Source of the DNA: Plectrocnemia conspersa
Lineage: Eukaryota; Arthropoda; Insecta; Trichoptera; Polycentropodidae
Assembly: GCA_009617715.1 (NCBI GenBank)
Contig: VTFK01000278.1
Location: forward strand, 248,001 to 312,000
Reading direction: 5' to 3'
DNA length: 64,000 bases
A program made the translations under genes and the position numbers. How positions within the stretch are numbered: position 1 is the first letter of the stretch; every line of letters begins with the position of its first letter. The notes under the pieces are model-generated. The model made no database searches, was not told the origin of the DNA, and saw only the letters and a list, made by a program, of their open reading frames with translations. Below are positions 1 to 17,191 of the stretch, in pieces.

Positions 1-110
1 GTTCGGATGCCGTCGCGCGTCCGCCCCATTCTAACCATGTAAACACCGTAAACCGTTAAATAAATATTACTGCAGCGGCTCAATCTGTGTCTCATTGCCA
101 CCCGCCATCA
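1..110 (+). repeat. LTR-like dispersed repeat, 3' part (copy 1)
   Basis: The stretch shares its 3' half with 24949-25193 and 25841-26062. All three contain an AATAAA-like signal, then TACTGCAGC, then CTCAATCTGTG or a close variant, then ATTGCCAC, and end near CATCA. A polyadenylation-like signal close to the 3' end fits an LTR. The left part is cut by the window edge. The LTR identity is inferred, and no internal retroelement genes are seen. Confidence 0.5.
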
Positions 111-164
111 TCACCACCCCTAAACATATATATATGGATTTATAGATTTTCGCGAGTATAATTA

Positions 165-417
165 TTTTTTAAATCTCGGGATTCATCACGATTTATGCTT
201 ACTTGTATTCTATATTTCGTCCGTGATTTTCCGGCCATAATCACGAATTGTTTGCAACTGCCGCTCTTGTTCTTGACCTTGTCATATATACTCTTTCCGG
301 TGGGGCATTATTTATTATATTAATTAATTGTCCATTTGTCTTGGATGAGCCGGAAAATCACGGCCGAAATATAGAATACAAGTAAGCATAATTCGCGATG
401 AATCCCGAGATTTAAAA

Positions 418-420
<3 letters not shown>
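165..420. repeat. Inverted repeat with ~70-bp arms (MITE or foldback)
   Basis: About 70 bp at 165-237 reappear as the reverse complement at 350-420 with few mismatches. Both arms share AAATCTCGGGATTCATC, TGCTTACTTGTATTCTATAT and GTGATTTTCCGGC in mirrored order. The spacer is about 112 bp. A partial further copy may follow at 485-550, where a related TATATTTCG...GATTTTCC order occurs. No coding capacity is seen. Confidence 0.7.

Positions 421-464
<44 letters not shown>
421..464. repeat. (TA)n microsatellite
   Basis: Uninterrupted TA dinucleotides directly abut the right arm of the preceding inverted repeat, which could make it a microsatellite seeded by a mobile-element tail. Confidence 0.9.
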
Positions 465-467
<3 letters not shown>

Positions 468-722
468 AAAAAAAAATTAATTACGTGATTTTCTCGCGTT
501 GTTTTTTGAATTAGTCCCTCTATATTTCGCCGACGATTTTCCTGGCATCTTCAGGAGCTTTTCACATTTTTTTTATATGGTACACTTTTATTTACTTCGC
601 GCAGGAAGGGATTTTTTACTCGCACTATTTTTTGTTTTAATTTGAATATTATTACACCCTTACTGCTCCGCGGATAGGAGCATACTGAAAAAAAATTTTA
701 TCGATCGTTTTTTCGTATTGTT

Positions 723-844
723 ACAATTCTTTGATCTTTAAAAAACGATTTACAGCACGTAACTGTTAATATTATTAAATTGTTTTTATTAATAATATTA
801 ACAGCTACGTGCTGTAAATCGGTTTTTAAAGATCGAAGAATTGT
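723..844. repeat. Long hairpin, ~55-bp arms
   Basis: Arms at 723-777 and 790-844 are nearly perfect reverse complements with a spacer of about 12 nt, and include TTTACAGCACGTA mirrored as TACGTGCTGTAAA. A GTAT tetranucleotide tract follows directly (843-881). It looks like a short palindromic MITE; there is no coding capacity. Confidence 0.7.
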
Positions 845-1380
845 ATGTATGTATGTATGTATGTACATACGTACGTATGTACAGTCCGTCCAAGATATGA
901 ACGCTCATCGTCACAGTATTGGTGAGAACATATAATAGGATGACCATGTGAAATTACAAGTGCAATTAATTTTTACTTTTTTAATTTAATTTGTAGAGAA
1001 AAGTGTAAAATATCATTTTATATACATATTTAACTCAAAAACATGAGAGCAGTTTTGGTATCACTCTCTAGGTTGAATATCTGTGCAATATAATATTTTT
1101 AAAATACCAATACAATATTACAGGAATTGTTTTATCGATTACAAAATACCACAACATGACAATAATTAATAATAAAAATATAACACATTATAATTTTTAA
1201 TTCAATTTCCAACGTATGGTCACCCTACCCTTAAAACACCCCTGATTTAGTATTGGTAACGTTCTCCTACCGGTGTAAACAAATTCGCGGAAAACTGTGT
1301 ATGCATGCATGCATGCGTACACGCACCCTTATTTCCAACACAACGATGATGAGCGCTAACATCTTGGATGGACTATATGT

Positions 1381-2917
<1,537 letters not shown>

Positions 2918-5444
2918 TCAATCAATTTTTACAGGATTACATAGAGCGCAAATGTCACGATGAAATACTTTCGGTAGGCAACTCATGTGAAACATGTGTT
3001 TGCAATTGAACACTACCATATCGCCGGAGTGCGACAAATCTTTTGTGAAAATTTTTTCGTGACATGCGCTACACATGTACTCGTCGGAAATACAAAAACC
3101 TTTATTATGTTTCTTGACAAGCTTGTTGTGCAAATCGAAGTAGTTTCTAAACGTTATCGCCTTGCACGCTTCCTGTGCGGACAGTTGCAAGTTGAAATCC
3201 CTCATCATCTTCCCGAGTGAGTCTTTTAGATCCACGATTTCACACCCTGACGGGATCCCGTAAATCAAAACTCTGGGATCGACGTAATTGCCGATTCTTT
3301 TCAACAATAACGTGATAAACTGCGGCTTGTCCAGTGAATGGTTTATTAAATCCATCCATAGTTCTATATCATCGTGTTCTTGACAAAATGATATGGCTTG
3401 ATTTATATCCTCCAATTTTTCTATGATTATGCCTAGAGCTTCTTTCGTACTTCCTATTCTTCCGAGTAAATAGACAGTTTCCGGATAAAAATTTCTAGTC
3501 CGGCAAACATCTAAAGCGTCTTGAATCGGATAACTATCACTGCATATCAAAAATGGTAAAAGTTTTTCTCGACCGTAATGTGCGTATAGTTTAACTAACG
3601 TACCGTGGAATTTTCCGGTGCTATTTACTTTACACAATGCGTCTAAATATTTGTATAAATAATAGTCATTTTCTTTCAATTGCTCTTCTATAACTTCCAC
3701 CGGAACTATCGCTTTATCTAATAACATCGCAATAGCTTTATCGCAATCGAGCTTCATCAAAGCTAAGATTTTATTATGTATAAAATTGTAGAGATTATGT
3801 TTTTTTATTAGTTTGAATACGTCTTTGTGTTGCAATTTGAGATACATAGAAAGCGATTGATCGTATTTGCCTTGATAACAATTTAGTATCGCGAGAATTT
3901 CTATATAAGTACTCTTGTCGTTATCGTTGATGAACATATGCGCAATCACGGCTTTGATGATCGTGTTTACTGTATATAAAGACGGATCCCATATTTGTAC
4001 AAGTCTCAGTAGTTCTTTGGGATGAGGTTTTAAATTTTCATACAATATCCTCTCGTATATTTGCGGCGATAGCTTTTTATCTACAGATGTCGGTATATAC
4101 GGAGTGATGTAGCAAAAGCCTTTTCATTTACGAATTTGTATATTTCTTTTCCCACAGAGACGGGTCAATATTGCAAACTTCCGAATATATAAGCGCTGCT
4201 TGCTCGAATTCTTTCTTTTGTATCAATCGATCCATATGAAGCACTCCAATGGAGGACATGGTATACTTTGAAGTTCTACCGCCCGCTTCTTTCAATAAAT
4301 TTATAGCTTTTTCATAAAAATCATGCTCGACCAACCATTGAACTTTATCGTCGACGTCATATTGATTAGCTATAATTATATCATTCGGAGCTACGATATA
4401 GAATCTGTTCTCTTCGGGAACACAAGCCAAGTGGTAATTGTTACTGAGATAGCCTTGATAACCTCGAACGTTAAGACTATCGGATGATATTTCGAAATAT
4501 TCAGATGCTTTATAATCTAAAATATTGACGGTGGGTCTCTGACCTTTTCCAGATTCGTCCAATTCCTTCGAAGCTCCCAATACGATTAAATAGTAGTCTA
4601 AAGGCGCCAAGCCGCATACGAAATAATTAATTTGAAACGTATACATCGGTTCCACTAGATACTCTGGAGTTCCTTTGTTTACTAGTTCTTCGCCTCGACG
4701 CTTTCTAACGTGGAATATTCGCACTCTATCAACCCACCCGATCATTAAGGTATTTTCAGCTGACCATAAAATATTACAGCGGCAAGATTCGATAGGCACT
4801 GATTTTGTAGTATCCCATGAAATCAATCCTAACGAACAACGAGCGGTGACGTCGTAAACACGAACACATACGTCTCCGGCCCACGCGATGAATCGATCTT
4901 GCCAAGCGATCGCCGACACGTAACTTTCGCTTTGGAACAACACAGTACTTTTTACCCTATTAAAGAAACTCTTTTCGTACAATATAAGTTTATTATCGCC
5001 AATCACGAATCGCGATCCTGTAGCCGATTTGAAATTAGGATCTAACGCGACAGTTTTTATCACTCTACCTAGCGAGAGGCTAGAGTTATTTTCGCTCGAG
5101 TACAATCCGTGTATGTTGACTTTTCCGTCGTCCGAGCAGGTGACGATGTGATCTCCGCTCAAATCGACCGAAATATGATTGACGGCTATGGTGTGCGCAT
5201 GAAAATATTCTCCGCCGGTCTTCATACAACCTGGTAACTTCGACACAAAGTTTCCTTCATGATCCACGATGTAAACTTTGCCCCATGTCGATCCGATGCA
5301 GATGAATTTGGTATGGATCGCCACGCATGATATGACTTCTCTCAGCAGCAGGTCATCGACGTCGTTAACCATACGCTGGTATTTTAATTTTGGCTCATCG
5401 GGAGAAGTGTCTTTAGACGAAGATTCGACACTTAATTCGGTCAT
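2918..5444 (-). CDS. Vps41: VPS41, HOPS-complex subunit, single exon with two frameshifts
   Basis: This is the VPS41 (Drosophila light) homologue. The family protein is a subunit of the HOPS tether that promotes late endosome and autophagosome fusion with lysosomes. The first open segment (5444-4128, 438 aa) starts with an acidic leader and EPKLKYQRM, followed by the WD40 propeller. The second (4045-2918, 375 aa) holds the clathrin-heavy-chain-type repeat (RHKDVF-like QHKDVFKLIKKHNLY) and a C-terminal RING-H2 (CSACHEK, CKHMFHMSCLP, CALC). The ~80 nt between them still encode family sequence (EIYKFVNEKAFA, then TPYIPTS), but in two other frames. One base is missing in an A-run (plus strand 4147-4150) and another near 4106-4119. 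Total length would be about 842 aa, close to the human 854. No introns are present. The cause may be consensus error, a real lesion, or an intronless retrocopy. The family is certain; its functionality is not. Confidence 0.9.
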
Positions 5445-6331
5445 GATGATCCAAAATGTTTGCGAATCGAATCACAACATCGTAAAAGATAGTGTACTCG
5501 ATTTGGCAGCGTATTCGAGCCTTGACGATATTACTACCACAACGTAAAATAAATATAATGACAAACGTCAAACATTATGAAGTAAGATGTGGTCTAAGAT
5601 TTATTAAAATTGACCATTAATTTATGACAGAAAAAGGATAATGGAATATAATCGAAATTTATTATGAATTAAAATTTTACTCTAATGTGTTATTATAATT
5701 ACTCGTACGTGATATTTATTTATTTTATTGCTTATTTTGCATTATAGGTTAACATTAGATATGTTGAATTTTAATTATGCAATTTCTATTCCAATTTAAC
5801 AATTAAACTATTTTCCGTGTAGGATTTAAAATCACGACTTATTGTTACGCATAATTACGTAATTTATAAATTTGTAAAAATTCATAACAAAAGCATATTC
5901 TTTTTTGGAAACTGGAAGAATAATTTGTATTTTTCTCTTTCAAAAATGTCGTTTACTTCTAAAGACAGCACATTCTAAATTTTAGAGTTTCTATTTTTAT
6001 TTCACTTCTTGAACTTTTACGCGTCCATGCTATACCGCTTTGTCAGAGAATTTCGCAAGAAAGAGATGGTTAAGTATATCCCCTTTTCTCTCGCACGGAT
6101 TCGCTTTACGTGTGCGAGCGAGATGCACGAGTGCGTATGACAGAACGAGAGAGCTAGGGTAAGGTGCCTTACGCTCTGACTCGCTTTGACGCACACATCA
6201 GACGGCGTCAATCGCGCGTCTTTATTTGTTTGCTTGTCGTCGGGAGATTTACGTCGAAGCGCAGAATATTCACGCGCTTCTCAATTATTATAGATAACGG
6301 ATCTTTGTGTTATAATTAAAATTACTTTTTG
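5445..6331. other. No gene seen; VPS41 upstream region
   Basis: The first ~100 bp should hold the VPS41 5'UTR and promoter. A CpG-richer patch at about 6040-6240 contains a short inverted motif (CTCGCACG...CGTGTGCGAG). I see no convincing protein or RNA gene. Confidence 0.4.
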
Positions 6332-6362
6332 CATCATGGTACTAGCAGCTAGTACCATGATG
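6332..6362. repeat. Perfect 15-bp hairpin with 1-nt loop
   Basis: CATCATGGTACTAGC, one A, then its exact reverse complement. Outside it, ATTACTTTTT on the left and an A-run plus AGTAACT on the right extend the symmetry imperfectly. Confidence 0.8.
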
Positions 6363-6559
6363 AAAAAAAAAAGTAACTAGCTGTTTGTATCGTAAATTAC
6401 TTGTTTACATTCATTGACATGGGCTCTTTTGGGAAAGTAACAGATTAAACCATATACAAAGAGTCCAAATTATTTAATAGAATGTAAGACCAAACCCTTA
6501 ACATCCCTACGTCAAGACTAATTTCTGTCATTTCTAGTCCTATTAACTAAGATTTGTTG

Positions 6560-6940
6560 GTGATGATGCTTTTGGTATTTTGGAACACATATTCAGGAAA
6601 ACATTTGGATTATGAAAAAAAATCTTTAACTGTAGACTATTTCGTGCTAGGCGTCATGTAGACTAGAGTGCACCTTTGAAATATTAGCAAATAAATGGAA
6701 AATACTGCATCGTCCATTAAACGTGTCTATAGATTTCACTGAAGATATTGTAAAGGTATGTTGTATCTTACATTACTTTGTTTGTAAAAGGGATGGTTAC
6801 AAATTTCATCACCCACCTGGGGTTTCACGATATTGGTGACTTCGAAATCCCAGTTTGGTTATCAGTAACAAGAGATGCATTCAAAGACTACTTCGTAAGC
6901 GAGGAAGGGGCCGTACATTGGCAAAATAATAAAATATAAG
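6560..6940 (+). pseudogene. Decayed PIF/Harbinger transposase, C-terminal part
   Basis: Translated across frames, the stretch shows the C-terminal end of HARBI1-type nucleases. A remnant of the RARR motif is followed by EILANKWKILHRPLNV and DFTEDIVK. After a gap come KRDGYKFHHP and finally RDAFKDYFVSEEGAVHW before a stop. Several stops and frameshifts separate these blocks, so it is dead. It is not close to the intact Harbinger at 22067-23431, whose C-terminus differs. No terminal repeats were found. Confidence 0.75.
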
Positions 6941-10446
<3,506 letters not shown>

Positions 10447-13400
10447 TCAGAATAGTCTGGCTACCGTTTGCCTCATGTAATCCTTCAGAGGTCTGTAATA
10501 ATGATAGTGGAGAGATACCATTTCGGGCCATTGCCGTAACCGCTTTAAAAGCGGCCAGTCTGATTCTAAAACTAAAACTGTCAAAAACAACAGCGAAAAA
10601 CAGACAAACAAAAACGACGGAATGAACGCTTTCAATATATTGAATTTCTTAGATGCGCTATTGCCCGAGTCGCTTTGCGAAGCCATGAATGTGGTAAGGG
10701 CTCGTTTGCTCGGAGTGTGATTGTTACTCGAGTGCCTGGAAGACTCTTCCGGAACCCTAGTGTTGGATTCGACGCCGAAGTTGGTCAGTTGAGACTCAGA
10801 CGAAGAGTGTTCAAAAGAATCGCGAAAATAGTAATCGTTGAAATGGTGATTGCCTTCAGTCGAGTTACCTAAAATAAAATTTGATTATAAATTAAGTTTT
10901 ACTAATCCGAAATTAATAGAAAATAAATACCTTGATAGAATATTTTAGAACGTTGTTCTTCAGTGACAGGCGACAATACGTGATCGGGACAAAAGGACGA
11001 ATTAATATCACCGCCAGCGCCAGAACCAATACTAGAGCTCATCATGGCGCAACCGTTACAATTATCTAATGGTTCGCCTAATGGAGCTGAATGTGTAGAA
11101 CGAGGTAGACTGCTATATGCACCTCCTGAAAAGTAAGCATTTTTTCATTTGTTATTTAAATAGAAAAGTGAACATTTTTCATGTTATTTAAATAGCAGTG
11201 ACTTTTTACATAATCAATACTACAAAAATGGCACTATACAATATAGACAATAATAATTATATTACCAAAATCACTATTCATAGGCGTGGACGGAGTAGCA
11301 GGAACACTCGATGCTTTACGTCTCAAGCCACTTGTTTCGCCATTAGCAGTGCCATTGCTGTTGCGAGCACTTTCACTAGCACTTGCATGTAATATCTCAC
11401 GTTCGGTGCGACCGACGTAGCGAAATTTACTGCCCCATGAGAAAAATCCGCCTCCAGACACCACAGAAGCATCGGCGCTGGATGCCAACCTATATAATAT
11501 TACATAAATATGAATGCTGTCAAGTGATGATACTTACTTCAGTCGAAATACACTTACGTGAAAAATAACATTTGTTCAATAGCACACCGCCAGACATGTC
11601 TACAAGATGACCCACTTGGACATTTAAATCCCACTGTATGCTTCTTCTAAAAATAAAAATACATTATAAAGAACAGTGCCAAATATACTCTATGTGGAAC
11701 AGGAATGACCAAACTGATGCTCTCTATTTGATATGAAAAAATCAAAAGCCTTCTATTGAGTGCAGAAAATATGATCTAACAATGAAATATTAGGTTGTTC
11801 ATATCATTATTTGCAGTCACTCATTCTTTTTGCTCCTATGCAATACGGCATTGACAAAAAATTTGTTTTGTTTTTTTTTATAGTTTTAAGCTGAAACACA
11901 ATGCGGGGCAGGCCACGAAAAATATCAATTTGTGATTTAGCAAGGGTACTGTGTTAGGTGTTGGGTTCGAAAAATTTTGTACTGGTGAACTTGAAAATGA
12001 GCCCCGTGGAAAACCTCTATCTGCTGTTGATTAAAAATGATTGAGAAACAGTCTTAAACCCAATTCCACAAACATCTTTTCGGACAACTAGGGTTCTCAA
12101 TCGAATATTCGAATTATTTGCCAGATTTTCAACTATAAGATTATTCGAATAATTGATCGAATATTCGTTGATACTATCTCGAATGAAATTTAAAAAATCT
12201 TAGAATGACAAAATGTATATACTTAGCAAGGCAGGTAGTCGTTTTTTCTCTCAGTATACCTAAGCGACAAAATCTATGTCCCTTTATGCACTTATATTTT
12301 CTTTCGAAATGCTAGGCAATGAGATGCTTCTTCTCAACAAAAAAATGTTTTACACCTTCAAAAATCATTTGCAAATAGAATGTTTATCAGCGGTATCTAC
12401 TATGACCGAAATTCGGAGAACTCATTCGATGAATGAATCAAAATGTTGGAAGGGCCCACCTTTATTATTCTTTAACGCTTATCTTAAAAACAGGTGTGTC
12501 GCAAATTTTTTTTGAAGTTTGTTTTACGTTTTTCTATTTGTTGTTTCAAGATGCATAGATTTTATTTCAATCAGTTCAATAATTCGATATGGGTTAATTT
12601 ATTTATAGTTATTTAATTTATATGCAAATCGGCACAAAACAAACGCCGATAAGGATATGATCTTTATGTATATCAAATTCGTTCCGAACAATATTGTATA
12701 TATAATAAATTTGATAAAATTAAGTATTTAAAACGTTTCATCAATTTTGATAAATTAATTCAATCGCAGCTGACCTAAATTCTGCTTATTTGAATGAATG
12801 AAAAACTTGAAATGAAATCTCTGTTCCAAAAAGTATATAAAATAATAAATTAAGCATTTTCCTTTTGACACCCTCACTGGTTGTGTTATACATATTTTAT
12901 AAAATTCAAAAAGTTTAACGATTATGAAAGTAATTAATGATTAATTGAATTAATTATTAGTAACCTACACTTATTTTTTAATTAAATATTTTACCAGAAA
13001 CTGAGAAAATAATTACAAATATATTCGAATACTTCATCTATTTTTTATTCGATATTCAAATAGTTGAATACTACGAATAATATTGAGAACCCTAATGAAA
13101 TGACATATTTTAAAAAATATTTTCGGGATAGATTCGACTGTTTTTTTTTTTAGATTTTTCAAGAGGGAAAACCCAAGAAATTATGGTTTATAAAATAAGG
13201 AACGGCATTTCAGCTTTTTCCAGGGAGAGGGGGGTGAGCAAAAGTTAGCCAGTCAGTGGTCGTTTTTTTAATATTTCGATTTCATTAACCCTTCAGGCTC
13301 GTATGCCTAAAACAGATTTTTAGTCCCAGGGACGTCATGTTTTTTTTTTAATAAAGATAAAGATAAAATTCATATTAATATTTGAGGTTTTTCAAAAAAT

Positions 13401-16400
13401 TGTATACTTCATGGCGCTCTTTTTCTTCAACATCAGTTTCACTCGATGTACAATATCTGAATCTGAATCGCGATTTTTTGATGATTCTAATAGTGGTATT
13501 TTCGAATAAGATGCCATTTTGAAGATGCCATACATATGTATAAAAATCCGAAAAAAAATAATACACATGTATAAAAATCCGAAAAAAAATAATACTTAAA
13601 ATACCCTAATAAACATCATTCTTTATGGGACTTGAATGTGTCAAAAACTGAAATCCTTTGTGTATGCCGACAAGTTGGGGGTCGTAGTTTTGAAAAAAAC
13701 GATAAATTAAACATTTTTACGAATAAAATTTTTTTTTACATCTAAAGCTTGAATACATTTTTTATAGTCTTCAAGTTATATGAACGAAACTATTGTTTTT
13801 ATAAGTAGATGATAAAACAGGACACTATTTTCTTCCGTCCATATGTGTGGAATTTTTGATGTGCGTGCGGTGCACGTCATACGTGCCTGAAGGGTTAATC
13901 GAATCCCGGGCGCTTGCATATATGTGTGCAAAAATAGTGTACCATTTTGGGCAAGTGCACACATATGTGTGCTAACCCATATTGAAAAAATAATGTAGTT
14001 AAAAGAAATCTAATCCCGGGCGTGCATACACATGTGAGTGGCATTTCTAACATGATTTTACGAAGTTTATGAACTAAACTGTCATTTCTTTTTTATCTTG
14101 ACAGTGGTTCGCAATATTTTTTTATAAAAAAAATAATAATTAATTAATATAATATTAAAAAAAAATTTGATTATGTATTATAATTTAATAAGAAAAATTT
14201 TTTTTTTACGAAAACTTAAAAAAAATAGCTTGGAAAGTTGTTAAGGTTTATGGTATTTCATTAAATGACATGGATATTTTTGGCCCAATTCAAGGGCGGG
14301 GAAATGCCCTCACCTGCCCCTCCCCTCTCGAAATGACGTTCATGCCATTATGATGGTATTCTGCGGAAATTATTCATCGATCATTCCTTAAACCAGGCAG
14401 GACTATTAGAGCAGAATCATATTATAGATAAATTGAAACTATGCATATAAAATTAACCATAAAATATCAGATGTTTGTAAACAGACTTGGAGGGATATTG
14501 CTCTACGATAATGCAAGAACTCATACTTCACTAATTACTGTTGCAAAATTAAACGAATTAATATTGAAAATTTTTCTCATCCTCCATATTGCCAGGACCT
14601 TTATATTTGTGAACATTTACTTATTTCTTCGAAATACGAAATTCAATAATCAGAGTAAAAATCTTTGACAACTTCACAACCTCTAAAATTGAAGATTTTT
14701 ATAAACAATGAAGGCATTCATTATCAAAACATTGACAAAAGACTATTTCTGTAAATGGCATATTTTGATGAATTAAATTGTAGTTAAAAAATAGTGTTTT
14801 ATATCTCACTTCATAAAATAACAACCTATTTATAGTATTAATTTATCCAAAGGTAATAACATATTTTTCAACGTAATTCCCTTAATCCCCATTAAAGGGA
14901 TTACGTTTTTTAATCTGGAAAACCCACCAAATATTTATTTGACAGCATTACTCTAAAGGGCTGCTTAAATCATTTTGTAATCGACCATAATCTGCATCTT
15001 GGCCACCCCGATTCGGAAGATAGTTGTTATCACATTTTTAAATTTAATACTTGCCTCAGGATAATTCAAGTGCACGATAAACATTTTTCCTTCATAATTG
15101 ATTTTGTGTACTTCTGACCACCTGAAGTGATGGGTCTTTCGACTGCCTTGGAATGTAATGATGCCACTGTGATTGATTCCAAGATATAGTTGATTTCCTC
15201 GATGGTCCTATATTGAGTTACGAATAGTATTGTTAACATGTTTAAACAGGTTCTATAATTATTAATTACACACCTTAACAGGATGAGGATCTACGCCGTA
15301 AGTATCTAATTGACATGCTATTTTAAGAAATGTGTTTTCCGCATCCGCAGCTTGTTGACCGTTTACTCCCCCTTCTGCCACTGGAAGTGCGTGTAATTCT
15401 TGCATCCGCGTCTCAATTACTTCTGTTTGTCTTAGTAACAATCGCATTTCAGATATATAATTTCCAATGTGTACTGCTGGATCGTAGTCACCCAATTCAC
15501 CTTAAAATAATATAACATATGTGAATTATTTTTATATACAATAATTTGGTTAAATAGATAGTTTTACATTTAATGCACAAAGGTCTCAAAACAAAGAGAG
15601 AAAAAACGAATAATATTTGATAGAATTCTAGTAGAATAAGTAGTGCTTAAAATACATCTAGGGAGCACTTCAAATTTTTATGTAAAATACGATCAAATTA
15701 CATAGAATATTAGTTGACTTAAATCTGATGTCATTGAATACTACTATATAAGTTCAAAATTAATCGAAAAGCGATAATTATAGCAATAATATGTAATGTT
15801 TCAATAAATCTATTTTTAGCCCATTTAGACCTACTGTACCATATTCAGTTAAATTTTTTTTCTGATGTATCTACTTAAGTTTTATGACAATTATTTAGCT
15901 TCTTGTCAAGCGTAAGGAATAAATAAAACTATAAAAAAAAATCAGTGCTCTGAAATTTGTCAGAGAGTGAATCGTTAAATTTGCCAGCAAGCTTTTAACC
16001 ACTGAAAGAATCTATTCAGTAACCATTCAGATCTATCAAGTTGACTTACAAATGCTAATAAAAAAACATCAATCTTAGTAATATTTTGCATTCCTATAAA
16101 ATGTTGGCTGAAACTGGTGTGGATATTTTAGCATAAACGAAATAAAAAACATTGTAATTTGTATACATTTTGAGAGAATTAGAAGATAGTGATATATAAA
16201 TGTTTTTAAAATTATCAAACCTTCTGGTTTGTGGAAAATTCCATTTCAAGCCCTGATTGTGACTGGAGTAAAACAAACAAGATAATGGCTTAGATCAGAA
16301 CGAACACCTAAAAATGATTTGACCGAAGTAAACTTTTATTAAGCAATATGTGGGATATTTGATTTATTTTGAACTATTGAACTGTGAAATTTTTTTTTAA

Positions 16401-17191
16401 ATATAAATTTAGAAAATGGGATTCAAAGTTTTGAGAACGTTGGCAATTCGTTTCACAAGAAGCAAGGACATACATTTTCTTATTCTATAATGTAACTAAT
16501 AAAAAACGAGAAATTTGCACATGCTAATTATTATTATATATTATTAATGCACCTTGTATTATTAATGCACCAAGCATTGCTGCCTCGTTGGGAGTACAGT
16601 ATAACCTTCCGTGTAATAGATCCCTTTTTAACTGCAAAAATACTTGGTAACGAGTAACTTCTTCTTTCAACAATAACGGATTGGGTGGGTAAAATTTCAC
16701 TCTAAAGCTAAATAGAATTGAACCAGTATCTAAAAATAAAGAAGATAATTACAAACACTCACATTAAAAATATAATTCGTATAAACTATACCGATACCGA
16801 TACCTTTTATTTGTTTGATGATTGATTTCGCCATGTGAAGCCAATGCTGAAAGCAAACATGAGTAATAGTCATACATATGTATATCTATGAATTAAATAT
16901 TAATTTAAAATATATTTACATTTACCCTTTGATTGACCCCGTCGACGAATCTCAATCCAAAGTAGTCCGTTTCGGTCAAGTTCAACTGTTGACAGACATG
17001 ATCGAGGAGATATTTTCCTTTTTGACTGGGCTAAAAATTAAATATCGTAAATACATCACTTCGTCGATACGTCATTTACCATGTAACTAATAAACACGTA
17101 CCGGAAATTCACATTCTAAAATTTCAGTGTCGACCAGCAAACGCACTGTGCATTTGTATACAATATTACCGTCACCTTTATTTCGGAACAT
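10447..17191 (-). CDS. FERM-domain protein, FRMD3/FRMD5 type, 574 aa, ten exons
   Basis: Exons: 17191-17102, 17030-16926, 16846-16804, 16729-16553, 15500-15274, 15207-15055, 11646-11558, 11489-11266, 11125-10931, 10868-10447. They join in frame to 574 codons plus stop. The protein has a complete FERM module ([55 protein letters not shown] [32 protein letters not shown]). The FERM-adjacent motif [16 protein letters not shown] follows, then a Ser-rich linker, then a hydrophobic span near the C-terminus (about residues 515-536). That single C-terminal membrane segment after an N-terminal FERM is the FRMD3/FRMD5 layout and suggests a role at the membrane-actin cortex. Intron 6 uses a GC donor (AG|GCAAGT at 15054). 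Start chosen because the ATG opens directly into the FERM N-lobe, as in the family. Confidence 0.93.
12089..13094. mobile_element. Non-autonomous hAT-like element nested in the mariner
   Basis: The ends are inverted copies of TAGGGTTCTCAAT followed by ATTCGAAT-rich sequence. That terminus is typical of hAT superfamily elements. The interior (~1 kb) has no transposase frame. I do not find a clean 8-bp target duplication (CGGACAAC left, ATGAAATG right), so the insertion is old or the border rearranged. Confidence 0.6.
13289..13894. mobile_element. piggyBac-like MITE with TTAA target duplication
   Basis: The termini are CCCTTCAGGC and its reverse complement, with TTAA immediately outside on both sides (13285-13288 and 13895-13898). 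TTAA duplication plus CCC-starting TIRs is the piggyBac signature. The interior contains a tandem duplication of ~30 bp (about 13533-13595, ATGTATAAAAATCCG twice). No transposase is recognisable. Confidence 0.75.

Larger units (their letters stand above)
11790..14830 (+). mobile_element. Decayed mariner interrupted by other elements
   Basis: The ends resemble mariner TIRs (TTAGGTTGTT at 11790, mirrored as AACAACCTA ending near 14828), with TA at the left border. The left segment encodes [22 protein letters not shown], the linker region of mariner transposases. The right segment (about 14360-14790) reads like the C-terminal part: DNARTH-like [19 protein letters not shown], then [18 protein letters not shown]. 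The two halves are separated by about 2.3 kb that contain two other elements. It lies in intron 6 of the FERM gene, on the opposite strand to that gene. Confidence 0.75.

Noticed and set aside
4046..4127. A short intron separating the two VPS41 halves
   Set aside because: The gap still encodes conserved VPS41 residues in shifted frames; the only GT..AG possibility is about 51 bp and would remove that sequence.
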